DNA from: Paracoccus aminovorans
GTDB taxonomy: Bacteria; Pseudomonadota; Alphaproteobacteria; Rhodobacterales; Rhodobacteraceae
Direction: 5' to 3'
Length of the DNA: 64,000 nt
Assembly: GCF_001546115.1 (NCBI RefSeq)
Contig: NZ_KQ955209.1
Coordinates: forward strand, 1,076,643-1,140,642
This document shows, piece after piece, positions 52,592 through 61,702 of the stretch (its first letter is position 1; each line of letters starts with the position of its first letter). The position numbers were made by a program, and so were the translations under genes. A model generated the notes under the pieces. That model saw only the letters and a program-made list of their open reading frames with translations, was not told the DNA's origin and made no database searches.

Positions 52592-52675
52592 ACTTTCCGC
52601 ACGATGCCGCGCGATCCGACCATCATCGGGACAGGCGGCCGTCGCGGCTGCCGTGCTTTGCCAGTGGAAGGTGCG

Positions 52676-52705
52676 ATGAATGCAACCCCGGCGGCGGCGC
52701 CATGA
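52676..52705 (+). CDS. Nine-codon leader frame translationally coupled to the next gene
   Basis: ATG with a GGAAGG site seven bases upstream, nine codons (MNATPAAAP) and a TGA that overlaps the ATG of the following 68-codon gene as ATGA. The downstream gene lacks its own ribosome-binding site, so ribosomes probably arrive through this leader. A functional peptide is not implied. Confidence 0.4.
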   Translation: MNATPAAAP

Positions 52706-52908
52706 CGCTGCTGCGACCCAGCGAATGGCTGCTGCGCCTTGCCTGCGGGGTGATCTGGTATGCGCTGTCGCTGGCGCTTTGCGTCGAGATCGGTGCGCTG
52801 GCCGGCTGGATGTTCGGCGCGGCGGCCCTTGGCGCCAAGCTGGCGGTGCTGCCGCATGGGCTGTTCTGGCTGTGGCTGCTGGCCAGCGACGGGCCGCGCG
52901 GCGGTTGA
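52702..52908 (+). CDS. 68-residue small membrane protein
   Basis: Two hydrophobic stretches: LLRLACGVIWYALSLALCVE and GWMFGAAALGAKLAVLPHGL running into FWLWLLAS. The ending is short and polar. No known family recognised. It sits between a candidate operator and the TetR gene and may be co-transcribed with TetR and the RND pump genes. The start overlaps the leader stop. An unrelated in-frame reading on the other frame was judged noise. Confidence 0.55.
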   Translation: MTLLRPSEWLLRLACGVIWYALSLALCVEIGALAGWMFGAAALGAKLAVLPHGLFWLWLLASDGPRGG

Positions 52909-52964
52909 CAAGCGGCTGGGCGAATTATATTCGAACGGTCGTATTGAAATTATGGGTGCCGCCC

Positions 52965-53540
52965 GTGGGACGCAAACGCTCGATCGACCGCGACGAACTG
53001 ATGCTGGCCATCGAAAGGGTGGCGCGGCGTTCGGGCATCGCCGGGCTCAGCATCGATGCCGTGGCGCGCGAGGCGGGCATCAGCAAGTCGAGCGTGGTCT
53101 ATGACTTCGACAGCAAGGCCGGGCTGCTAGCCGCCTTCACCCGCCACCGCATGTCCCAGCACCGCGCCGATTTCCAGGAGATGCTGGCCCGCCACCAGGA
53201 CCAGCCCAACGCCCGGCTGCGCGCGGTGATCGAAAAGTTCCGCACCGCGCCGACCGAGGAAGAGACTGCCATGGCCTTGCTGGTTTCCGCCAGCATGGGC
53301 GAGAATGCCGAATGCCGCGAGATCATGCGCGGCTGCCTGGCCGAGGACGCCGACCAGATCGCGCTCGAGGCCGGCAACAAGGCCAAGATGCTGCGCGCCC
53401 TGCTGACGCTGCACGGCATGGCCTTCCTGGAATTCTTCGGCTTCTACCGCTTCGATGACAAGACCCGCAACGAGATCCTCGATGAACTGATGGCGGTCGC
53501 GGAAAGCGACCCCGGCGCCGACGGAGACCCGGACCCCTAA
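52965..53540 (+). CDS. TetR-family repressor, upstream of an RND efflux operon
   Basis: 191-residue TetR regulator. The N-terminal helix-turn-helix (GIAGLSIDAVAREAGISKSS, then VVYDFDSKAGLLAAFTRHR) is clear; the C-terminal ligand domain contains MGENAECREIMRGCLAED. No ATG fits; the GTG at 52965 (V-GRKRSIDRDELM) is chosen, with a GTG three codons earlier as an alternative. An AT-rich stretch (52920-52955) precedes it with a weak dyad around ACG-GT-CGT. It lies 26 bases upstream of the adaptor gene of the pump and probably represses it together with itself. Confidence 0.82.
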   Translation: MGRKRSIDRDELMLAIERVARRSGIAGLSIDAVAREAGISKSSVVYDFDSKAGLLAAFTRHRMSQHRADFQEMLARHQDQPNARLRAVIEKFRTAPTEEETAMALLVSASMGENAECREIMRGCLAEDADQIALEAGNKAKMLRALLTLHGMAFLEFFGFYRFDDKTRNEILDELMAVAESDPGADGDPDP

Positions 53541-53566
53541 GACCTCCCCCAAGAAAGACCCCTCTC

Positions 53567-54772
53567 ATGACGAACAGATCTTTTCCCGGCCTCGGCGCCG
53601 GGCTGGTGCTTTTTTGCCTGACGACCGTGCCCGCGCTGGCGCAGCAATTGCCGCCGCCGCAGGTCAGCGTGCAGGTGATGACCCCCGAGGCGCTGCCGGT
53701 GGTGAACGAACTGCCCGGCCGCGTCGCCGCCACCCGCACCGCCGAGGTGCGCCCCCGCGTCGGCGGCATCGTGCTGGAGCGGGTCTTTGAACAGGGCGGC
53801 AAGGTCGCGGCGGGCGATGTGCTCTATCGCATCGACCCGGCGCCCTTCGACGTGCGCGTCGCCAGCGCCAAGGGCACGCTGGCCCGCGCCGAGGCAACCG
53901 AGCTGAACGCCGCCGACCAGGAAAAGCGGGCCCGCGCGCTGCGCGAGCGCAAGGTGACGGCCGGGGTGGACCTGGACAATGCCGCGACCGCGCTGGCCCA
54001 GGCCCGGGCCGACGTGACCATCGCCCGCGCCGCGCTGCAAGAGGCGGAACTGAACCGCAGCTATACCGAGGTCACGGCGCCGATCTCGGGCGTGGTCGGC
54101 CGCGCGCTGGTGACCGAGGGCGCGCTGGTCAACGCCCAGACCGACATCATGGCGACGATCCAGCAGCTCGACCCGGTCTATGTCGACTTCACCCAGTCGT
54201 CCTCGGAGCTGTTCGCGCTGCGCCGTGCTCTGGCCGCCGGCCAGCTGGCGATGATGTCTGCGGGCGAGGCCCGTGTGCAGCTGATCTTCGACGACGGCAG
54301 CGAATACGAACATCCCGGCAAGCTGCTGTTTTCCGAGGCGAGCGTGGACAGCACCACCGGCCAGATCACCCTGCGGGCGGAATTCCCGAACCCGGACGGC
54401 AACCTGCTGCCCGGCCTCTATGTCCGCGTCCGCATCGAACAGGCGGTGCGCGACAACGCCCTGACCGTGCCGCAGATGGCGGTGCAGCGCGACCAGTCCG
54501 GCCAGGCCTATGTCTATGCGCTGAAGGGCGACGACATGGTCGAGCGCCGCGACGTGACCCTGGGCCAGACCAGCGACAACCGCTGGCTGGTCGAGAAGGG
54601 GCTGGCCCCGGGCGACCGCGTGGTCGTGGCGGGCGCGCAGAAGCTTTATCCCGACGCCAAGGTGGTGGCGCAGCCGGTCGCGGCCAAGCCGGTGCCCGCC
54701 GGTGCCGCCGCCGTGGCCGAGGCGCCCGTCGAAGCTCCCGCCGAAACGCCTGTCGCGCCGGCCAAGGAATAA
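53567..54772 (+). CDS. RND efflux pump periplasmic adaptor (AcrA/MexA type)
   Basis: 401-residue membrane-fusion protein with an N-terminal signal (LGAGLVLFCLTTVPALAQQL; no lipobox cysteine in the usual place). Lipoyl halves read GGIVLERVFEQGGKVAAGDV and ITAP-like YTEVTAPISGVVGRALV, with an alpha-hairpin between them. Beta-barrel and membrane-proximal domains follow, and the tail is alanine/proline rich. It bridges the RND pump encoded four bases downstream and the outer-membrane channel. The ATG follows an AAAGA-type weak site. Confidence 0.92.
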   Translation: MTNRSFPGLGAGLVLFCLTTVPALAQQLPPPQVSVQVMTPEALPVVNELPGRVAATRTAEVRPRVGGIVLERVFEQGGKVAAGDVLYRIDPAPFDVRVASAKGTLARAEATELNAADQEKRARALRERKVTAGVDLDNAATALAQARADVTIARAALQEAELNRSYTEVTAPISGVVGRALVTEGALVNAQTDIMATIQQLDPVYVDFTQSSSELFALRRALAAGQLAMMSAGEARVQLIFDDGSEYEHPGKLLFSEASVDSTTGQITLRAEFPNPDGNLLPGLYVRVRIEQAVRDNALTVPQMAVQRDQSGQAYVYALKGDDMVERRDVTLGQTSDNRWLVEKGLAPGDRVVVAGAQKLYPDAKVVAQPVAAKPVPAGAAAVAEAPVEAPAETPVAPAKE

Positions 54773-54776
54773 CCGC

Positions 54777-57700
54777 ATGGCACAGTTCTTCATCCGCAGG
54801 CCGGTGCTGGCCTGGGTGCTGTCGATCTTCATCGTCATCGCCGGCCTTCTGGCGCTGCCGCAGATCCCGGTCGCGCAATATCCGCAGGTGGCCTGGCCGC
54901 AGATCACCGTCTCGACCAGCTACACCGGCTCGTCGCCGGCCGAGATCAACCAGGCCGTCGCCCAGCCCATCGAGGATGAGCTGAACGGCGTCGAGGGCCT
55001 GGCCTATTACGAATCCGTCTCGGACAGCTCGGGCTCGATGCAGATCACCGCGACCTTCGAGCCCGGGACCGACGTCGCCCGCGCCCAGGTGGACGTGCAG
55101 AACGCCGTCTCGCGCGTCGAGCCGCTGTTGCCGCAAAGCGTGGTGGACCAGGGCGTGCTGATCGAAGAGGCCGGCTCGGGCTTTCTGATGATGGTGGCGC
55201 TGACCTCGGACGACGGCTCGATGGACGACATCGCGCTTGGCGACTACATCAACCGCAACGTGGTGGGCGAGATCCGCCGCATCGAGGGCGTCGGCAGCGC
55301 CACCGTCTTCGCGCCGGAACGCGCGCTGCGCATCTGGGTCGATCCCGCCAAGATGACCGGCCTGAACCTCAGCTCGGCCGAGATCGTCGCAGCGGTGCGC
55401 GCCCAGAACGCCCAGGTCGCGGCCGGCAAGGTCGGCGCCGATCCGAACCCCATCGGCCAGCAGCTGACCGCGACCGTGCTGATCAAGGGCCAGCTCGACA
55501 GCGTCGAGGAATTCGGCAAGATCGTGCTGCGCGCCAATCCCGACGGCTCGACCGTGCTTTTGCGCGACGTGGCCCGGCTCGAGGTCGGGGCGGAAAACTA
55601 CAGCTTCGCCTCCAAGCTGAACGGCAAGCCGGCGGCGGCGCTGGGGATCCAGCTTTCGACCACCGGCAACGCCATGAACACCTCGGAAGCGGTGCATGAG
55701 AAGATGCAGGAACTGGCGCGCTTCTTCCCGCAGGGCGTCAGCTACCAGATCCCCTATGACACCACCCCCTTCGTCGAGGCCTCGATCGAGAAGGTGCTGC
55801 ACACGCTGGTCGAGGCGATGGTGCTGGTCTTCGTGGTGATGTTCCTGTTCCTGCAGAACTTCCGCTATACCATCATCCCGACCATCGTCGTGCCCATCGC
55901 GCTGGCGGGCACGGTGGCGGTGATGCTGGTCGCGGGCTTTTCCATCAACGTGCTGACCATGTTCGCCATGGTGCTGGCCATCGGCATCCTGGTCGACGAC
56001 GCCATCGTGGTGATCGAGAACGTCGAGCGCATCATGGCGACCGAGGGCCTGCCCCCGCGCGAGGCGACGCAGAAGGCCATGGGCCAGATCTCGGGCGCCA
56101 TCGTCGGCATCACGCTGGTGCTGGCGGCGGTCTTCGTGCCGATGGCCTTCTTCCCCGGCTCCTCGGGCATCATCTATCGCCAGTTCGCGCTGACCATGGT
56201 GGTGTCGATCCTGTTCTCGGCCTTCCTGGCGCTGACGCTGACCCCGGCGCTTTGCGCGACCTTCCTGAAGCCGATCCACGGCCATCACGAGAAGAAGGGC
56301 TTCTTCGGCTGGTTCAACCGCCGCTTCGACGCCCTGACCGAACGCTATAGCCGCGGCGTCGGGCTGGTCACGCGCCGGCGCGCGGTGATGATGCTGTTCT
56401 ATGTCGGGCTGGTCGCGGCCACGGCCATGGGCTTCCTGCGCCTGCCTTCCAGCTTCCTGCCGAACGAGGACCAGGGCTTCATCATCACCGACATCCAGAC
56501 CCCGGCCACCGCCAGTTCGAACCGCACCGACGAGGTGCTGGCGACGGCGACCGGCATCTTCGGCGGCATGGAGCCGGTCGAGAACGTGGTCTCGATCCGC
56601 GGCTTCAGCTTCTCGGGGCGCGGGCCGAACGCCGGGCTGATGTTCGTCACCTTCAAGGACTGGGCCGAGCGCGACCAGTCGGCGCAGGATATCGCCAATG
56701 CCGCGAACATGCAGCTGTTCGGCCAGCAGGATGCACAGGCCTTCGCGCTGTCGCCGCCGCCGATCCCAGGCTTCGGCACCACCGGCGGCTTCAGCTTCCG
56801 GCTGCAGGACCGCGGCGGGCAGGGGCAAGAGGCGCTGCTGGCTGCCGCCCAGCAGATCATGGCCAAGGCGCAGGAGGGCGGCGTCGTCACCGGGCTGCGC
56901 ATCGAGGGCCTGCCCTCGGCCGCGCAGGTCTTGGTCACCATCGACCGCGAAAAGGCCAATGCCTTCGGCGTGACCTTCGCCGACATCTCGGCCACGATCT
57001 CGCAATACCTCGGCTCGGCCTATATCAACGATTTCCCCAATGCCGGGAAGATGCAGCGCGTGGTCATGCAGGCCGAGGACGACAGCCGCATGCAGGCCGA
57101 GGACATCCTGGCGCTGACCGTGCGCAATACGAACGGCGGCATGGTGCCGTTCTCGTCCTTCGCCAGCGTCACCTGGGAGCAGGGGCCGTCGCAGGTCGTG
57201 GGCTACAACGGCTATCCCTCGATCCGCATCGCCGGATCGGCGGCGCCGGGCTACAGCTCGGGCGCGGCCATGGACGAGATGGCGCGGCTGGCGGGCGAGT
57301 TGCCGCAGGGCTTCGGCTATGAATGGACCGGGCAATCGCTCGAGGAAATCCAGGCCGGCAGCCAGGCGACGCTGCTTTACGCGATGAGCATCCTTTTCGT
57401 GTTCCTGCTGCTGTCGGGGCTTTACGAAAGCTGGTCGATCCCCTTGTCGGTGATGCTGGTGGTGCCGCTGGGCGTCCTGGGCTGCGTCGCCGCGGTGATG
57501 CTGCGCGACATGCCGAACGACATCTATTTCAAGGTCGGCCTCATTGCCATCATCGGGCTATCCGCCAAGAACGCCATCCTGATCGTCGAATTCGCCAAGG
57601 ACCTGCGCGAGCAGGGGCAAAGCCTGATCGAGGCGGCGGTGACGGCGGCGAAATTGCGCTTCCGGCCGATCCTGATGACCTCGCTGGCCTTCACGCTGGG

Positions 57701-57911
57701 CGTGGTGCCGCTGGCCATCGCCACCGGCCCCTCGGCCGCCAGCCAGAACGCCATCGGCACCGGGGTGATCGGCGGCATGGTGGCGGCGACGGTGCTGGCG
57801 ATCTTCTTCGTGCCGGTCTTCTTCGTCTTCGTGCTGGGCCTGTTCAGCCGCTTTGCCGGCCGGCGGGCGCAGGACGACGAAACCCAGGCGGCAACCCGTA
57901 AGGCGGGCTGA
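54777..57911 (+). CDS. RND multidrug efflux transporter (AcrB/MexB type, HAE1 family)
   Basis: 1044-residue inner-membrane proton/drug antiporter, the usual length for AcrB/MexB (1046-1049). It starts MAQFFIRRPVLAWVLSIFIV and continues with the typical IPVAQYPQVAWPQI. Proton-relay acidic residues are in the fourth helix (AIGILVDDAIVVIENVERIM). The porter domain contains the PxxxxxF-like region PPPIPGFGTTGGFSFRLQDR. The second half mirrors the first (GLIAIIGLSAKNAILIVEFA). It exports a wide range of hydrophobic compounds. The TetR gene upstream and the outer-membrane gene downstream complete a tripartite unit. Confidence 0.95.
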   Translation: MAQFFIRRPVLAWVLSIFIVIAGLLALPQIPVAQYPQVAWPQITVSTSYTGSSPAEINQAVAQPIEDELNGVEGLAYYESVSDSSGSMQITATFEPGTDVARAQVDVQNAVSRVEPLLPQSVVDQGVLIEEAGSGFLMMVALTSDDGSMDDIALGDYINRNVVGEIRRIEGVGSATVFAPERALRIWVDPAKMTGLNLSSAEIVAAVRAQNAQVAAGKVGADPNPIGQQLTATVLIKGQLDSVEEFGKIVLRANPDGSTVLLRDVARLEVGAENYSFASKLNGKPAAALGIQLSTTGNAMNTSEAVHEKMQELARFFPQGVSYQIPYDTTPFVEASIEKVLHTLVEAMVLVFVVMFLFLQNFRYTIIPTIVVPIALAGTVAVMLVAGFSINVLTMFAMVLAIGILVDDAIVVIENVERIMATEGLPPREATQKAMGQISGAIVGITLVLAAVFVPMAFFPGSSGIIYRQFALTMVVSILFSAFLALTLTPALCATFLKPIHGHHEKKGFFGWFNRRFDALTERYSRGVGLVTRRRAVMMLFYVGLVAATAMGFLRLPSSFLPNEDQGFIITDIQTPATASSNRTDEVLATATGIFGGMEPVENVVSIRGFSFSGRGPNAGLMFVTFKDWAERDQSAQDIANAANMQLFGQQDAQAFALSPPPIPGFGTTGGFSFRLQDRGGQGQEALLAAAQQIMAKAQEGGVVTGLRIEGLPSAAQVLVTIDREKANAFGVTFADISATISQYLGSAYINDFPNAGKMQRVVMQAEDDSRMQAEDILALTVRNTNGGMVPFSSFASVTWEQGPSQVVGYNGYPSIRIAGSAAPGYSSGAAMDEMARLAGELPQGFGYEWTGQSLEEIQAGSQATLLYAMSILFVFLLLSGLYESWSIPLSVMLVVPLGVLGCVAAVMLRDMPNDIYFKVGLIAIIGLSAKNAILIVEFAKDLREQGQSLIEAAVTAAKLRFRPILMTSLAFTLGVVPLAIATGPSAASQNAIGTGVIGGMVAATVLAIFFVPVFFVFVLGLFSRFAGRRAQDDETQAATRKAG

Positions 57912-58006
57912 GCTCCGGCCCCGCCGCGCTGCGGGCGACCTTCGGGCCGCCCGCAGCCGTTTCCCATCGGCGGCGCCTCTCGGGCCGCGACAGACAGAGA
58001 GAACCG

Positions 58007-59386
58007 ATGACCCAGACCCTTTCGCTTTCCCGCCGCGGCATCCTGGCCGGGCTGGCCTCGACCCTGGCGCTGGCCGCCTGCGCCCAGGTCAGCTACACCG
58101 CGCCCAAGGCCGAGCTGGCCAATGCCTTTGCCGGCAATTCGCCCGCGCGCCGCGCCGGCGCCAATGCCTGGTGGGCGGCCTTCCGCGACAAGCAGCTGGA
58201 CGCGCTGATCGCGGCCGGGCTGAAGCGCAACCTCGACGTGCTGACCGCCGTCGCCACCATCCGCGAGGCCCAGGCCAACGCCCGGCTGGTCGGCGCGAAC
58301 GACCTGCCGCAGGTCGATGCCTCGGGCTCGGCCGGGCGCTCGCGCAGCGAGACCACCGGCGTCAGCGAAAGCAGCTCGGCGACGCTGGGCGTGTCCTGGC
58401 TGGTCGATCTCTTCGGCCAGAACCGCGCCGCGCGGGCCGGGGCCTCGGCCCAGCTCGACGCCGCCTATCTCTCGGCCGAGGTCTCGCGCCTGACGGTGGC
58501 CAGCGCCATCGCCCAGGCCTATGTCGATGCGCGCTATTACCAGCAGGCGGTCGCCCTGACCCGGCAGAGCCTCGACAGCCGTAAGCGCTCGTTGTCGATG
58601 ACCCGGACCCAGGACGAATTCGGCAGCGCCACCCGGCTGGAGGTCCTGCAGGCCGAGCAGCTGGTGACCCAGGCCGAGGCGGCGCTGCCCGGGCTCGAGG
58701 TAGGCTTCGACCAGTCGGTGAACCGGCTCGCCACGCTGACCGCCGGGCGCAGCGCCGACATCGCCGCGCAGCTGCGCCGGGGCGGCGGCCAGCCGCGCGC
58801 TGCCTACAAGGCCAGCGTCGGCGTGCCGGCCGAGGTGATCCGCGTCCGCCCCGACGTGCGCGTGGCCGAGCGCAACCTGGCCGCCGCCGTCGCCGGCGTG
58901 GGCGAGGCGCAGGCGGCCTTCTATCCCAAGCTCACGCTCTCGGGCTCGGTCACGCCGGCGAACATCAGCGGCGGCGGCAGTTCCAAGACCTGGAGCTTCG
59001 GCCCGCAGATCACCCTGCCGCTGTTCAACGCCGCGAACCAGGCCAACCTGTCGGCGGCGCAGGCCCGGGCCGAGCAGTCGCGGCTGGCCTGGCAGGCCTC
59101 GGTCCTGAACGCGGTGGAAGAGGTCGAGAATGCGCTGGCCGGCTATAACCGCGATGCCCGCGCCGTCGCCGCGCAATCGCGGCTGGTCGAGAATGCGCGC
59201 GAGACGGTGAACCTGACCCGCAGCTCCTGGGACCTGGGCGAATCCGACTTCTTCCCGGTGCTCGACGCCGAGCGCAGCCTGCTGTCGGCCCGGCAGGAAC
59301 TGGCCGCGGCGCTGCGCGACCAGGCGGTGAACTACATCAAGCTGAGCGCCGCCGCGGCGGGCGGCGTCGGCATCCCGGCGGTCTAA
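58007..59386 (+). CDS. RND efflux outer-membrane lipoprotein (NodT/OprM family)
   Basis: 459-residue outer-membrane factor with a lipobox (LAAC, acceptor cysteine at 25). The two homologous halves of a TolC-fold protein are visible: GANAWWAAFRDKQLDALIAA, then NLDVLTAVATIREAQANARL in the first; VIRVRPDVRVAERNLAAAVA and ITLPLFNAANQANLSAAQAR in the second. It forms the exit duct for the RND pump, 95 bases downstream of it. It may also serve MacAB, which has no channel gene of its own here (inference). Confidence 0.93.
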   Translation: MTQTLSLSRRGILAGLASTLALAACAQVSYTAPKAELANAFAGNSPARRAGANAWWAAFRDKQLDALIAAGLKRNLDVLTAVATIREAQANARLVGANDLPQVDASGSAGRSRSETTGVSESSSATLGVSWLVDLFGQNRAARAGASAQLDAAYLSAEVSRLTVASAIAQAYVDARYYQQAVALTRQSLDSRKRSLSMTRTQDEFGSATRLEVLQAEQLVTQAEAALPGLEVGFDQSVNRLATLTAGRSADIAAQLRRGGGQPRAAYKASVGVPAEVIRVRPDVRVAERNLAAAVAGVGEAQAAFYPKLTLSGSVTPANISGGGSSKTWSFGPQITLPLFNAANQANLSAAQARAEQSRLAWQASVLNAVEEVENALAGYNRDARAVAAQSRLVENARETVNLTRSSWDLGESDFFPVLDAERSLLSARQELAAALRDQAVNYIKLSAAAAGGVGIPAV

Positions 59387-59584
59387 AGCGTGCTGGCGGC
59401 AAGGGCGGGCCATCGGCGTGCCCGCCGACAGCAGGCGCGGCCTTGCGTGAACCTCGCCGAGGCCGCTGCCGTGCAGGACCTGCTGGCCCGCGCCGATGTC
59501 GTGGCGATCCGCTGGAACGGCTGCAAACGCTCGGCCCCCGTTGACGAAACCCGTGGCGGGGCCGCATGGTTTGTGGCAAAGGCC

Positions 59585-60655
59585 ATGGCTCGGGACAGGC
59601 ATCCGCAGGGGGCGAAGGTGGAGCAATCGGCAGCCGGCGACAGCGAACGCTACATCGCCAAGGGCATCGCGCATCTGAAGCTGGCCGCGCCGGTCGAGGC
59701 GCCGGTCAGCGTCGCCTTCGTGCTGATGCCGCGCTTTACCATGCTGGCCTTCACCTCGGCCATCGAGCCCTTGCGGGTCGCGAACCAGCTGACGGAAAAG
59801 CTGCTGTTCAAATGGCACGTGCTCAGCGACACCGGCCAGCCCATCGCCTGCTCGAACGGCGTGCCGCTGGTGCCCGATGCCGCCCTGGCCCAGGCGCCGG
59901 CCAGCGACTATGTCCTGGTCTGCGGCGGGGTCGAGCCCGATGCCGGCTGCAGCGCGGAACTGACCGACTGGCTGCGCAAGCAATGGCGCCACGGCCGCAC
60001 CGTCGGCGGGCTTTGCACCGGCGCCTATGCCCTGGCCCGCGCCGGCATCCTGAACGGGCGCCGCTTTACCCTGCATTGGGAAAACATCCCGAACTTCAGC
60101 GAAAAGCACCCCGACCTGCTGCCCGAGCGGCGCATCTTCTGCATCGACGAGCGCATCGTGACCAGCGCCGGCGGCGTCGCCTCGACCGAGCTGGCGCTGA
60201 AGCTGATCGAGGATTACTACGGCAGCGAGTTGATGCAGGCCGTCATGGACATGTGCCTGCTGGGCCAGATCCGGCGCGGCGAGGAAGAGCAGCTGAGCTC
60301 GCTTTCCGTGCGCCTGGGCACCCGCAACGACCACCTGATCCGCGCCGTCGCCTATATCGAGGCCCATGTCGAGGATGAGGTGGACCTGGCCGAATGCGCC
60401 GCCTATCTCGGCATCTCGCGCCGACAGCTCGAGCGGCTGTTCCAGCGCTATCTGGACACCACGCCGCTGCAATATCTCAACAAGGTGCGGCTGCAGCACG
60501 CGCGTTCGCTGCTGACGGAAACCAACCTCGGCGTGATGGAGGTGGCGGTGGCCTGCGGCTTCGGCTCGGCCTCGTATTTCTCCAAGGTGTTCCGCGGGCA
60601 TTACGGCATCTCGCCGCACAAGTTCTCGCTGACGCGCAAGCGGCTGGCGGGCTGA
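59585..60655 (+). CDS. GlxA-family AraC-type regulator (DJ-1/PfpI-like domain plus HTH)
   Basis: 356-residue regulator. The N-terminal half is a DJ-1/PfpI-like ligand fold (VSVAFVLMPRFTMLAFTSAI; YVLVCGGVEPDAGCSAELTD; GLCTGAYALARAGILNGRRF, where the nucleophile-elbow position is cysteine). The C-terminal half has two AraC helix-turn-helices (LAECAAYLGISRRQLERLFQ; GVMEVAVACGFGSASYFSKV). Such proteins often respond to nitrogen compounds such as betaines or arginine. The frame is open 195 bases further upstream without clear protein character; ATG 59585 was chosen, GTG 59618 behind GGGGG is an alternative. Confidence 0.83.
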   Translation: MARDRHPQGAKVEQSAAGDSERYIAKGIAHLKLAAPVEAPVSVAFVLMPRFTMLAFTSAIEPLRVANQLTEKLLFKWHVLSDTGQPIACSNGVPLVPDAALAQAPASDYVLVCGGVEPDAGCSAELTDWLRKQWRHGRTVGGLCTGAYALARAGILNGRRFTLHWENIPNFSEKHPDLLPERRIFCIDERIVTSAGGVASTELALKLIEDYYGSELMQAVMDMCLLGQIRRGEEEQLSSLSVRLGTRNDHLIRAVAYIEAHVEDEVDLAECAAYLGISRRQLERLFQRYLDTTPLQYLNKVRLQHARSLLTETNLGVMEVAVACGFGSASYFSKVFRGHYGISPHKFSLTRKRLAG

Positions 60656-60707
60656 ACCGGACCGCGCCTCGCGCGTTGTGCCTGGCCCGAGGCATCAGGA
60701 GGCAGGC

Positions 60708-61505
60708 ATGGCGGGACGGATTCGCATCGGCATCGGCGGCTGGACTTATGAGCCCTGGCGCGGCAGCTTCTACCCGCCCGGCCTGGCGCAGCGGCGCGAG
60801 CTGGAACATGCCAGCCGCCATCTGAGCTCGATCGAGGTCAACGGCACCTATTACGGCAGCCAGAAGCCCGACAGCTTTCGCAAGTGGCATGACGAGACGC
60901 CGGACGGTTTCGTGTTTTCGCTGAAGGGCCCGCGCTTTGCCACCAACCGCCGGGTGCTGGCCGAGGCGGGCGACAGCGTGGCGCGCTTCATGGACAGCGG
61001 CGTCCTGCTGCTGGGCGACAAGCTGGGGCCGATCAACTGGCAGTTCATGCCGACGAAGAAATTCGATCCCGAGGATTTCGCCGCCTTCCTGGACCTGCTG
61101 CCGCCCGAGGCCGAGGGCCGGCGCCTGCGCCATGTCGTCGAGCTGCGCCACGCCAGCTTCCGCGACCCCGCGCTGCTGGAACTGGCGCGCAGCCGGGGCA
61201 TCGGCGTGGTGGTCGCGGCGGACAGCCCGCATCCGCAGATCGCCGACCCGACGGCCGATTTCGTCTATGCCCGGATCATGGGCACGCGCGAGGACGAGCC
61301 CTTGGGCTATGCCGCGGCCGAACTGGATCTGTGGGCCGAACGGGCACGGACCTGGGCCGGCGGCGGGCTGCCCAAGGGCCTGGATTATGTCGGCAAGCCG
61401 GTCAAGGCCAAGGCGCGCGACGTGTTCCTTTATGTCATCAGCGGTTACAAGGAACGCAATCCGCAGGCCGCCATGGCGTTGATCGAGCGTCTTTCGCATC
61501 CTTGA
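60708..61505 (+). CDS. DUF72-family protein
   Basis: 265-residue TIM-barrel-like protein of the DUF72/YecE family, whose function is unproven. The signature start RIGIGGWTYEPWRGSFYPPG and the segment SSIEVNGTYYGSQKPDSFRK are clear. Later conserved blocks include HVVELRHASFRDPALLELAR and FLYVISGYKERNPQAAMALI. The ATG at 60708 is behind an AGGAGG site. It follows the GlxA-type regulator by 52 bases on the same strand and may be co-transcribed with it. Confidence 0.87.
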   Translation: MAGRIRIGIGGWTYEPWRGSFYPPGLAQRRELEHASRHLSSIEVNGTYYGSQKPDSFRKWHDETPDGFVFSLKGPRFATNRRVLAEAGDSVARFMDSGVLLLGDKLGPINWQFMPTKKFDPEDFAAFLDLLPPEAEGRRLRHVVELRHASFRDPALLELARSRGIGVVVAADSPHPQIADPTADFVYARIMGTREDEPLGYAAAELDLWAERARTWAGGGLPKGLDYVGKPVKAKARDVFLYVISGYKERNPQAAMALIERLSHP

Positions 61506-61651
61506 AACCACGACAGACATTCATCGCAATACGCTGAATAAATTGCATATAATGCCGTGATAAGCCCTGTCAGATGGTGCGGAAAGTGCCTGCGCAAAAC
61601 GCCGCAGCGGGCTCATAGATTTTTGCTTGACTCTCGCCGCCGTGATGTGTG

Positions 61652-61680
61652 AGCATTTGCCCATCGTATTAGCAAATGCT
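61652..61680. promoter_or_regulatory. Inverted repeat operator candidate upstream of smoE
   Basis: Perfect 9-base arms AGCATTTGC (61652-61660) and GCAAATGCT (61672-61680) with an 11-base spacer, ending 22 bases before the smoE ATG. A TTGACT hexamer (61627-61632) sits upstream, so the repeat would cover the -10/start region, the usual place for a repressor. Polyol operons of this type are controlled by DeoR/SorC- or AraC-like regulators; none is encoded within the window. Confidence 0.55.
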
Positions 61681-61702
61681 GATCCGCAGGGAGGATAGAC
61701 GA

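Noticed and set aside
52920..52955. TetR operator centred on ACG-GT-CGT
   Set aside because: Outside the central three bases only a few positions match between the arms, too weak to list as a separate site.
59390..59584. Upstream part of the GlxA-type regulator frame as a true N-terminal extension
   Set aside because: Open by chance in GC-rich DNA; it has no family-like sequence, and the PfpI-like domain begins well after 59585.
54366..60619. Two very long minus-strand open frames opposite the RND pump, channel and GlxA-type genes
   Set aside because: They mirror the third-position GC bias of the plus-strand genes and show no recognisable protein features.
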